A stretch of 10,857 nt of DNA, taken from the NCBI GenBank assembly GCA_003024985.2, contig PXIH01S0020382.1, one strand, 5' to 3'. The notes under the pieces were generated by a model. The model was given only the letters and a program-made list of their open reading frames with translations, made no database searches and was not told where the DNA came from. Source of the DNA: Euperipatoides rowelli (taxonomy: Eukaryota; Onychophora; Udeonychophora; Euonychophora; Peripatopsidae). Of this stretch, positions 1-8,165 are shown one piece after another. Each line of letters starts with the position of its first letter. The stretch's first letter is position 1. Made by a program: the position numbers and the translations under genes.

Positions 1-140
1 TTGTATCAGTATTATATCTAAAACTTCACACATTTATTTTTTTAGTAATTCACTTTCATTCATGGCAAACGAATCATCAGTAGCTCTATCACCAGACATA
101 TTTTTTATTTTGCACCGTCTCTTTTCTGGAATGTAAGTTT
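1..140. other. Flanking DNA left of the element, no gene seen
   Basis: AT-rich sequence lying outside the repeat. Its left part has no counterpart next to the 3' LTR, and identity between the two LTRs begins exactly at TGTG (141 and 8517). No ORF, RNA gene or known repeat is recognisable. The last bases before the LTR (AGTTT) would be one half of a target-site duplication, but the partner lies beyond the right edge, so it cannot be tested here. Confidence 0.5.
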
Positions 141-3100
141 TGTGCTATTTCGCAATATTTCTCGTACCCCAAATGCATTTACTTAATGCATTGTTCATCC
201 TTGCAAGCATTAATGCACTGGATGAATTGTTTATTTTCCTTACTCTGGGCAAGGTATCCTAGAATATTTTATTGTTATAATTGAATTTACTTCTATCCTA
301 AATTCCTGTCATACATTATGACAGCTTATGTGAGATCTTAATAATTAAATTTTGATTCCACAACTTTGGGTTTTTATTTTTTTTTAATAATGAAACTTTT
401 GTTATCTAGTAAAACAATTTCTTAATGAACGATACTTAGTTTATTTAAATAAATTAGATTAGGTTTTCTTTCAATAGCTGCTTCCTTTATTTATTCCATT
501 ATTTTTTTATTTCTTTTGCATTGAGAATTGGAATCACGGTTTTCACTTCTGTTGGTGTACAGCACTGTTTTTTTTTCTTCTGTATAGCCCTGGCGTTTGC
601 ATCGGTAAATCTTTGTGTTGCACTTACCTTTTGACGGTATTATCGTACTGGTCCAGGAACCGACACCATCTACTGGTTGCTCTGGAGGCCATGCTACCCG
701 AAACTGAAGGTGAATCACTAGCTACATTGTGATATGAACACATAATGTATTCCTATTGTTTCATTAATAGTAAAAATATTAAATTAGATTAATAATCCTT
801 GTAATATATCCACGACTAAACTAGACAATATTATCATTTATAAGCGTTTTATTTTCATATTTAAAATAATACGAAACTGACATGTGGGGTATTTTTTTTG
901 GGAGTGGATGCTTTGTATTATGGTCGTCGCAGCACATGGCTGTAAGAGCTGTGCAGTGCGTAAGTTATAAAATTTGTAATTGCATACCAATGTAAATTTA
1001 AACATTGTGAAATATACATACGACATTTCCAAGACATATAGGTCGAAATAACCATGTGATTATGTTTCTTTGCAGTAAAAAATTATTTGCAGGGACTTTC
1101 GCTACCCAGCAAAATGGCGGACTTATTATTGCCTGTGAAATGTCTTTGGGTAAATGCACAGCAATTTTAGTAAACTGTTTACTATATCAAGTGTACAAAA
1201 GTAGTAATAGTGTACCTTACCTGTTTACCACAACACCAGCTTTACCCAGTAATGTATATTGTAATGGCGTTGAATTTGGCGCGCAACAGTTACTAGTGTA
1301 AAAAAACGAAACTAATGAACTGTACTGCTATTGCAAAAATTTGTCTTTAGTCCTATAATAGAAAAAGCAAAATTATCTCCATTAGAATTTTGAGGAAAGT
1401 ATTCCTGCCATACATTTGGAGCATCAAATGAAAGTGATACATGAACACATGTATACTGTTGTAATTTTTGGAAGCCCAACCATATTAATGTATATAAGCA
1501 AATTTTAGAAATTAATACAACAAACTGCAATTTGGATCATTCATTTGTGTTAACCAACTTACCTAAATGTCAGACTATCAACAGGCAATACCAAGGTAAT
1601 TGTGCTGAAGGCTTACATTGTATTTCAACTTCATATACTGAATGTGATCACCGTCAACACAGTAGGCCCTGAGTGATACTCCAACTTGATGTGTATTTCT
1701 TAACCTATATCAAGTGCCTACAGTAACCATCAGAATGCTACGTTGTTTGATATACTGTATGGAGACCTATAGTGTGCTAAACGTTTATATGCAGACCTCA
1801 CCTGGCCTTAGTGGATAATTGGTGAAACATAGATATTGGTGGTCAGTATTGGGAAGCACTCCTGGAGAATCATACCCGGGTAAATATAACATTGTTATTT
1901 CTAGTTAATGGTACCATTATTAAGTGTATTATTTCTCATTGCAATGTTTACATATTAGGAAAAGGTGTACACTCCTTTATTGGTAATACTTTCATAGTAT
2001 AGAATTATTTGATGATCAGTAAAATATTTTATGTATGAATACTACAAATTCAAGTAACCCTAAATAAGTGAATTATACCAGGAACACTTTGTCAAATTTA
2101 GTAGCAATAACTAAGTTCTTATATTTTTTTGTATACAGTCACATATATTTTGTCTAGGGCAACTTTCCCTAAAGAGGAATATTTTTTTTTGCTTAACTAA
2201 CACAAAAGTAATACAGTAACAATAATACAATACCTCAGGTTGCAGACATTTATTTTATCCTGAAGGAACTAACCAACGGTTGTTTGTTGTCATGTTAGTG
2301 TATTTTGCCGTGGTCATCACTAGCACATTGTGCTACATAGTGATGAACATAGTTAGTGGATCTTTAATATCACAACATATTTATTTAGAGTCATGTTTTT
2401 AGTGAAAGTAATAAGTATAAAATACTGTTTTACATAAAGTTAGTTGAGCATGGGGGATATCTACCATTACAGGGACAACCATCCACCTGCTGTTTCATTA
2501 GGTGTACATATCTTAATTTATTTATTCCATATTGGTGTTTGAGGAAATGCAGTTTTATTCCTCATAAGTAATAAGAAGCATTTTCACAACCTACATAAAA
2601 CCTGTCTGCATATTGTTTTTGTACAAATAAATAGAATTATTTATTCTCATTGGTTTTATAGTATATTTTATAGTTTATTATGTCACACATCTATTAGTGA
2701 TTCACTAATGCCATACATACTTGGCCAAACAGTTCCAGTAGCTTAATGGAGTGTAACACACATAATACCAGTTGTTTCGCCGGCTTCAGTAGCAGGGGCT
2801 CATAATATACATGTGCATTGTTGAGCATCTGTCTGTATCCTGACACTATCATGCATCATGGCTGAAGTGGTAGACCAATAAGGTGACTGCATTAATAGTT
2901 TGGTATATTTATGTTTGGCTATGCATTGATATCAGTAGTGCAGTGACTGGATAGGCTAAAAATTTGTGTGTAATATAACTTGTATTGGTTAATCATCATT
3001 CAGGGATTGACTTAGAGTTTGAAATTCCACTTGCTTAGTTTTGTTTTAGGGCATTGTATATTGACACATCATTACGCTAAAATTTCCTAATGTATTGAAT

Positions 3101-3246
3101 TGTGAGGGGCAGTGTAAGGGGGGGGGGCTTTTGACATTATTAGCAGTCATGCATTATCGCAGACTATTGGCCAGATCAACACTTTGGTACTGACTTGGAT
3201 AACATCACAGTCATACCATCGGAGATACCCCTGTTCATCCTTTACA
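141..3246 (+). repeat. 5' long terminal repeat, about 3.1 kb
   Basis: It begins TGTGCTATTT, where identity with the second copy at 8517 starts, and is taken to end at TTTACA (3241-3246), which gives TGT/ACA termini and lies 7 nt before the primer-binding site. The 3' boundary is inferred, because the matching end of the 3' LTR is not in the window. Three blocks are matched to the right: 141-740 with 8517-9100, 718-1790 with 9741-10857, and 1884-2516 with 9102-9717. Bases 1791-1883 and 2517-3246 have no counterpart here. It holds a TATA box at 1491, a possible AATAAA signal at 2626-2631 and a run of ten G at 3118-3127. No long protein gene is seen in it; the small ORFs are discussed in the findings. 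Confidence 0.88.
1491..1498 (+). promoter_or_regulatory. Candidate TATA box of the 5' LTR
   Basis: TATATAAG followed by CAAATTTTAG. The core is retained in the 3' LTR at 10557-10564 although the bases just upstream differ (TAATG against ATTC). It would put transcription start near 1520, dividing the LTR into a U3 of roughly 1.4 kb and an R-U5 of roughly 1.7 kb. In sequence this AT-rich a TATA-like octamer can occur by chance; conservation between the copies supports it only weakly. Confidence 0.35.
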
Positions 3247-3253
3247 ATTTAGT

Positions 3254-3271
3254 TGGCGACCTAGCCAGGAT
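3254..3271 (+). other. Primer-binding site, tRNA-Arg type
   Basis: TGGCGACCTAGCCAGGAT lies seven nucleotides after the inferred LTR end. TGG pairs with the CCA tail of the tRNA, and the next bases CGACC fit the acceptor end of a eukaryotic tRNA-Arg. mdg1/412-type animal elements and plant Ogre elements use tRNA-Arg primers. The first eight bases match well and the middle (TAG) looks drifted. The 3272-3417 leader that follows holds no recognisable gene and leads to the gag start. Confidence 0.7.
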
Positions 3272-3417
3272 AGAGGCTAGACTATACTTCCTGATATTTG
3301 AAATATATTTTTTATAGATATCAAGGTGGTGTGTCAATTTGCATCTATCCCCTTTATAACCCACTGAAAACAGAGTGAAATTCATATCCTGTTAAACCAT
3401 AGGGTTTAATATTCAGA

Positions 3418-4078
3418 ATGGCTACCGACGGAATGGATCAACATGCTGCTAGCGCAGGGGCTTCAGATCCTGAAGAAGTACCCGTATGTGCTACATTAAA
3501 CGAGAACAATGTCAGGCTATATATGCCTCTAATACCAGAAAACATTGCAACATTATGCAATTGGCCTGACCATATTACCTGTTGGGTGCTACATGGGAAG
3601 CTGAAGGGAAGGGCAGCAGGTTTCTTCGAACAGAGTTCAGGTTGATAGTGACAGAACTTTTGCAAGGGACAAACAATTATTACTGGGACACTATGCTAAA
3701 CATGAGGACTCGGATGCATGGAAACTGTTGTTTGATTGCAAATGCATGCCTGAAGAATCGATAGACAATTATCATAGGAGTGTGAATCTTCAAGGTAGAT
3801 GCAATGCTAGCGCACATGCCCGTGATGGCAGTTATGTGGGAGCAGAAAAGGTCCTTGAGATATTCTTGAATGGTGTTCCTTAAAAGATTCAGGAACACAT
3901 GGTTGTAATAAATCCCAAGACTTTGGACGAAGCTTTGGGCTGGACTAGACTTACAGAATCGAGATTAAAGAAACTAAGCATGCCCAAGCTGAGCACCATG
4001 GTGACTCACACCAACAAAGTCGATGAAGGGGAATCAGAAGACAAGTTGGCTTATAGCCTGGCAATAGTAAGCATATGA
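3418..4078 (+). pseudogene. gag: gag (capsid-like) pseudogene
   Basis: Position and sequence identify this as the structural Gag protein that forms the virus-like particle. It starts at the first ATG after the leader (MATDGMDQHA...), reads in that frame to a TGA at 3643-3645, then continues in another frame. The downstream part, in the frame of 3881, contains a capsid-like pattern: AWKLLF, then FLNGVP, a stop at 3881-3883, then NPKTLDEALGW followed by a charged stretch, much like the C-terminal capsid region of many gypsy Gags (an 'F-x-x-G-L/V' turn followed by 'P-x-x-L-x-E-A'). It ends at TGA 4076-4078. No CCHC zinc knuckle is visible. At least one frameshift and one internal stop inactivate it. 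Confident that it is gag from position; moderate from sequence alone. Confidence 0.72.
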
Positions 4079-4082
4079 GCTA

Positions 4083-4291
4083 AGCAAGATTCTAACCTCA
4101 TGGAAAAGGGAGTCAGAAATAAATAACCTAGGCTACCCAAGAGTGACGCCATAGGAGACAAACGAACAACCCGAACTGATGACAAAGCAAGATTCTACTA
4201 ACCTCATGGAAAAGGGAGTCAGAAATAAATAACCTAGGCTACCCAAGAGTGATGCCATAGGAGAAAAACGAACAACCCGAACTGATGACAA
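4083..4291 (+). repeat. Tandem duplication, two units of 103 and 106 bp
   Basis: Unit one is 4083-4185 and unit two 4186-4291, both starting AGCAAGATTCTA and ending GATGACAA. They differ by a 3-bp insertion (CTA) and two substitutions (GACGCC/GATGCC and GAGACA/GAGAAA), so the duplication is younger than the element or has been homogenised. It lies at the gag/protease junction, where a nucleocapsid region would be expected, and both units contain stops in the neighbouring reading frames. Each holds CATGGAAAAGGGAGTC and CTAGGCTACCC. Confidence 0.95.
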
Positions 4292-4400
4292 AGCTAGGTA
4301 CTGACCTAGCACATCTGGGGAAACAACAGCAGGAAAGAGCTATGCTATGAGAGTGATAAGGGACTCATCATTTAGAAATACATCTGGAGCAGGGAAAAAG

Positions 4401-4740
4401 CTGGTTACCAGGAACAAGCACCTTATATCACTTAGAGTACAGGGCAGGATACTCAAGTGCCTTTTAGATCCAGCTTCGGACCTATCTCTCATTAGCTACA
4501 ATACAGTATGATCACTAGGGTTGGACCAAAAGCTGGTAAAGAATAAACCTTTGGAAATACTTAGCAAGCTAAACAGCAAGTCGACACTCGAGCAGTCCAT
4601 AGATTTATATTTCACACTGGCCAAGGGGAACAACCAGTATATACATGCTTTCAACCTGTTGGACAGCAGATATATTGGGGTACTGCACAATTGTAGGAAT
4701 CGATTTCCTAGTGGCTAACAGCACCATTGTGAACTACAAA
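4401..4740 (+). pseudogene. Retropepsin-type aspartic protease, pseudogene
   Basis: This is the enzyme that cleaves the Gag-Pol polyprotein. The pattern is that of a gypsy protease: a beta strand (ISLRVQGRILKCLL), the active-site region LLDPASDLSLIS (Asp codon 4467-4469), and about 75 residues later a hydrophobic IVGIDFL (Asp codon 4702-4704), matching the conserved G-x-D-F/W-L near the protease C-terminus. The active-site triplet D-T/S-G reads D-P-A, so the Asp remains but the Thr/Ser and Gly are lost. A TGA interrupts it at 4509-4511, and the frame changes between about 4670 and 4690. The usual domain order gag-pro-RT supports the call. Confidence 0.75.
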
Positions 4741-5175
4741 GACTTTGAGATCAGTATGTGGGGCGAGGTGGTGGCACAATTGGAACCACTGGTAGGGCAC
4801 CCATCCACAATTGAACTTATAGTGGCTAGATACCTAACCGATGAGGAATATGGCATTTACTTACACAAGCAGAATGATACAGATCAGGACAAGGTCAAAA
4901 TAATCAATGCCTCAGTAGCCATGAAGACCACTCATCTCCCTCAGGATGACTACCTAGCTGATATCTTTAGGAAGACACAAACTACAGGATTCGATAAACT
5001 CATGCTAGCTAATATTTGTACACAATATCGTGATGTGTTTGTTCAAAAGGGACCCACTTAAGGGATAATAAGAAATTGAGTCATTCCGTTACGCTAACAG
5101 ACGAAACACAATAAAAATGCCCCAGTATCAGGTGCCTGTAAAGCATAGGGAGCAGTTCAGATAAAAATTACAGGA
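4741..5175 (+). pseudogene. Protease-RT linker, degenerate pol segment
   Basis: This stretch links protease to reverse transcriptase. The open part (to TAA 5059-5061) encodes an acidic, polar region without a recognised fold and ends in a motif like CTQYRDVFVQ, which fits the 'L..+.D+F' helix found just before gypsy RT. After the stop, another frame gives SHSVTLTDETQ, matching the usual 'H-x-I-x-L' strand that precedes the RT fingers, then a TAA at 5112-5114. A further frame gives YQVPVKHREQF, equivalent to the 'pyr.p...r..' segment. At least three frame changes or stops occur within about 120 bp. Confidence 0.6.
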
Positions 5176-5177
5176 AT

Positions 5178-5780
5178 ATGAAAGGGGGCATCATAGAGTG
5201 CAGTAATAGCCCCTGGAATGTTCCCATGTTTGTGCATCAAAAGAGCAACGGAGATCTGCATTTGGTGTTGGACGTGACAGCGATCAATGAACGTACACAA
5301 AAGATCGATTACCCGATCTTTAGAATAGATGACACATTTAACCTCAAAGGGAAGACATGGTTTACCAATGTGGATCTGCGCAATGGGTATCACCAGATCA
5401 TCCTTGATGCCAAATCCTGAAGATATTTCGCCTTTAGGACCCCCTACAGGAAGTACCAATACAGGAGGATGCCAATGGGGCCTCTAACTGCGGAATATTC
5501 TTTGATGGTTATGGAGACCCTGTTGCAGGATCTCATTGGTGACACCCTTATCATCTATCAGGACAACATCCTGATCGTGACCAACACTGAGACTGAGCAT
5601 ATGTGTATCCTCAAAAGTGTATTAGAAATATTCAGTCNGGAACATATCCTCATAAATAATAAGAGCAGTTTTGTGTTGCGTGAAGTGAATTTCCTTGGAC
5701 ATGTCCTTAGAAATGGAACATTCTCCCCTTCCAATGAGAACCTGGAGGCACTCCAGCTACTGAGCCCTCCCTCAGTCTAA
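5178..5780 (+). pseudogene. pol: Reverse transcriptase domain, pseudogene
   Basis: This RNA-dependent DNA polymerase domain would copy element RNA to cDNA. Motifs in order: GGIIECSNSPWNVP (the 'GII-x-S-SPW' entry), QKSNGDLHLVLD, IDYPIFRID, then WFTNVDLRNGYHQI with the first catalytic Asp at 5373-5375, RMPMGPLTAE (the MPFGL block), IIYQDNILI at 5556-5567 (the YxDD box) and VNFLGHVL. The YxDD box reads YQDN: its second Asp is AAC, a one-base G-to-A change. An in-frame TGA sits at 5418-5420 between the GYHQI and AFRT blocks, so 5178-5420 and 5469-5780 read in the same frame. A single ambiguous base is at 5638. The reading ends at TAA 5778-5780. ATG 5178 is internal to pol and not a true start. 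Confidence 0.93.
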
Positions 5781-5782
5781 AG

Positions 5783-6345
5783 CAACTAAGCTTTATCGGT
5801 AAACTGAATTTCTATGCTAAATTCCTCCCGGCATTGTCACATTATTTCTCCATTAACAGACCTGTTGTCAACAGGATGATGGAAATTCATATGGAAACCC
5901 TTACACAAGATATTCGAGGAGGTGAAGGTAATGTTAGCGTCTCGCCCAATCCTGCATTATCCTGACTACACCCAAAAGTTTGTGATCTCTATTCAGGTAT
6001 CTGATTCTGATCTTATTGGGGTAGTCAAACAGGGCAAAGACCCTGAAGTATTTCCAGTCGGTTATTACTCTAAGAAGCTAACAAAGGCACAAAAAATTAC
6101 AGCATCTTAGAAAAGAATGTCTTGGCAGTGATATCCATCCTTGAACACTTCCACCATATTATCATAGGCTACCCCATTGAGGTGTGTTCAGACCGGAAGG
6201 CAATTAAATACCTCCGAAGCCTTAGAGATGGAAACACATGCATAACCGACTGGATAACCAAAATATCCAAATACTCACAAATTTTACACTCAACAAAAGA
6301 CAGTAAGGTAACCAACATATTACGACTGAATGCTTCAACCCAAGA
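5783..6345 (+). pseudogene. pol: Connection and first (gypsy-type) RNase H, pseudogene
   Basis: This is the RT thumb/connection followed by the RNase H native to Ty3/gypsy pol. The frame of 5783 gives LSFIGKLNFYAKFLPALS, equivalent to the 'FLGL.NYYR+FIP' block. The frame then shifts to that of 5922, giving RPILHYPDYTQKFVISIQVSDSDLIGVV, PVGYYSKKLT, then a TAG at 6108-6110, and in the next frame LAVISILEHFHHIIIG and VCSDRKAIKYL. In gypsy RNase H the first acidic residue lies in a 'TDAS'-like motif; here the aligned codon 5994-5996 is Gln. The later Asp of SDRK (6191-6193) is kept. Two frame changes and a stop show decay. A spacer of about 30 residues separates this domain from the second RNase H. 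Confidence 0.85.
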
Positions 6346-6370
6346 GGAAAGAAGTAATAATAATTCAGGC

Positions 6371-6800
6371 CATCTGCCTACCTCATATACGGATGGCAGC
6401 TGCATGAAGAATGGGATGATGATGGCTGAGATGGGAATCAGAGTCCATTGGGAAAACTGTGCTCTCGCAGATAACCATGGACACCCCGACAACTGCTTAA
6501 CAAACAACAAAACTGAGTTGGTCATCATTATACATGCCATGGAAACCGCAATCAAGGCAGGCTATAAATAAATAAGGATAGTGTCAGATAGTATGTATGC
6601 ACTAAATAACATTACCCAAAATATTCCTGGGTGGGAGACAAAGGAGTGGAAGTCGGCAAGAAATAAACAGGTTAAAAACATGTCAGAATTTAGGGCCATA
6701 AGGAAACTTCAGAAAGCCATCAAAGTGACATGGGAACATAGCCCAGGCCATGCCAACTGTGAAGGCAACAATAAGGCACATGATTTAGTGTTAAAAGGTA
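6371..6800 (+). pseudogene. pol: Second RNase H domain, RNase H1-like
   Basis: A complete second RNase H lies between the gypsy RNase H and integrase, in the same frame as both neighbours. It has the cellular RNase H1 pattern: YTDGS (Asp 6392-6394), NNKTEL (Glu 6515-6517), IVSDSMYALNNI (Asp 6587-6589), the basic GWETKEWKSARNKQVKN segment that is typical of RNase H1, then WEHSPGHANCEGN with the flexible-loop His at 6749-6751. The last catalytic Asp of 'GN..AD.LA' is replaced by His (6779-6781), with an Asp one residue later. A TAA at 6569-6571 interrupts it. Plant Tat/Ogre and oomycete Chronos elements carry such an extra RNase H at this same position, and retroviruses replaced the original by a similar one. 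The alternative, that this is the only RNase H, is excluded by the separate upstream domain. Confidence 0.88.
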
Positions 6801-7588
6801 GGTTAGAGAGTACCCCTGCCAAACCTGGACATGTGGACGACCCTTCTCCCACACCACCTCATCAACCAGAAATAATGGTAATAAGGACTGAGGGAGTTTC
6901 CAAACCAAAGATCATACCCTTCGAAACCATCAGGCAAGAACAGGATAAAGATCACCAAATAGAGAAAAATAGTAAAGGGACAATAATTGACACAGGACCA
7001 GAATATAGTCAAGGAATTACACTATATCAGGACCCAGTCATTGGAGTATTCGCCAAGGGAATTATAAACATTGCCCCTAAGCAAGATATAAAAGTAAACG
7101 CTATGTATGTCCCTGAGAAATTAAGGCATAGTGTTATAGCTGGAATCCATGAATGTAGGTGGGTAAACCACTTGGGTTACATGACCACCTGTACTCGATT
7201 ATTAGAAAAATACTTCTGGAGTACAATCCGACGTGGCACCCACAATTATAAACACACATGCCCGACATGCCAAAAGAATAGTCCGCCACGCAAAAAGACA
7301 GAAATCATGGATTTTGTTAAGCCTACCAAGCCCGGACAGAATGTGGCACTCATCATAGGACCAATTGTCACTGGGACGGATGGACATAGATATATCCTTA
7401 CTATCATCGATATGTTTACAAGATATGCTGCCATGTGTCCTATGAAAAACATCAAGGCAGAGGAGGCGATCACATGTTTGGAATGTAGCTATATCACCAC
7501 TTTTGGTGTTCCTAAATGTATTGTAACCGATAGGGAAGCAATTTTCGATCTGGAGTATTCGCACAAGCATGTAGTGACCTTCAAATAA
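6801..7588 (+). pseudogene. pol: Integrase, N-terminal zinc finger and first part of core
   Basis: Integrase inserts the cDNA into host DNA. After a Pro-rich linker, the reading (open from 6581 to TAA 7586-7588) shows IIPFETIRQEQDKD and a VPEKLR segment, then an HHCC zinc finger: His 7148-7150 and 7169-7171, Cys 7259-7261 and 7268-7270, all intact. The core follows: IIGPIVTGTDGHRYILTIIDMFTRYA, then FGVPKCIVTDRE with the second catalytic Asp at 7529-7531. The first catalytic Asp, expected three residues before GP, is Leu (7349-7351). The frame breaks between about 7540 and 7590. This and the second RNase H are the best preserved part of pol, with a single stop over about 1.4 kb. Confidence 0.92.
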
Positions 7589-8165
7589 AACACTGTCATC
7601 ACAATACCATCCGGCAACAAATAGTATTTTGGAACGACTAAACAAGGAAGTTAAAAGAAAAGTAACAATGCTATGCAACAATGCCGGAAGATCTTGGGCA
7701 TCAAAGCTACATTTGGTGCAGTTTGCCCAGATTAATTCATACCACGGTAGTATCAACTCGTCACCCAATACTTTGACTTTCAGGGAGGACAGAAGCTTGC
7801 TGGAGTGGGGGATTTATGAGGTGCACCCCATGGAATTAGGCCTACCTGACATGTATATAAACAACTTGCAAAAGAACCTTAATGAAATATGTGAACTCGC
7901 CTGGGAGTTTGAAGAGACAAAAGGAGGAAGAGGAATCTCTACATTAACAGGAATAGGGTAACTCCAACATACAACATTGGAGATTTGGTCCTCTACCGTT
8001 CAGTCAAGATTGGGAAGACGAGAAATCATAGTTTCCGCTACACCTACGATGGCCCCTACAAGATAAAAAAAGTTTATCCCCTGTGAGCTATAGCATAGGT
8101 CTGGAGGGTGATGATGGTTCAAAATCCATCACTAAAAGAACCCATGTGGAACGTCTTAGGCCTTT
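7589..8165 (+). pseudogene. pol: Integrase core end and GPY/F-like C-terminal domain
   Basis: In the frame of 7629, upstream of the reported TTG, the sequence reads LSSQYHPATNS and then ILERLNKEVKRK, matching the 'YHPQTNG.VER' block; the third catalytic residue is Glu 7632-7634. It continues WASKLHLVQFAQ and SPNTLTFRED, as in gypsy integrases. A frame change near 7925 leads to NIGDLVLYRSVKIGK and TYDGPYKIKKV, the GPY/F module that contacts DNA or chromatin. A further change at 8081 leads to THVERLRPFF. Two single-base frame changes flank 7575-7590, and the open frame ends at TAA 7959-7961, so the domain is recognisable but broken. Confidence 0.88.

Noticed and set aside
1567-1695. 41-codon minus-strand frame in the LTR that looks protein-like
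   Set aside because: A CA insertion in the 3' LTR copy breaks the frame, its length is ordinary for chance, and no family is recognised.
3118-3127. Run of ten G as a quadruplex or regulatory element
   Set aside because: A single homopolymer run with no further G-tracts nearby. Its length may also be a sequencing uncertainty.
4083-4291. CRISPR-like or satellite array
   Set aside because: Only two adjacent long units with no spacers, which is a simple tandem duplication.
5178-5420. Programmed readthrough of the TGA in RT
   Set aside because: Many other stops and frame changes in the same gene make this an ordinary nonsense mutation. A recoding stop between RT motifs would also be unprecedented as far as I know.
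6169-6555. 128-codon open frame on the minus strand
   Set aside because: Antisense shadow of the two RNase H domains, and the sense strand shows family motifs.
7202-7768. 188-codon open frame on the minus strand
   Set aside because: It lies wholly opposite the integrase domain, whose sense-strand HHCC and core motifs are clear. It has no recognisable domain, and long antisense frames are common opposite decayed coding sequence.
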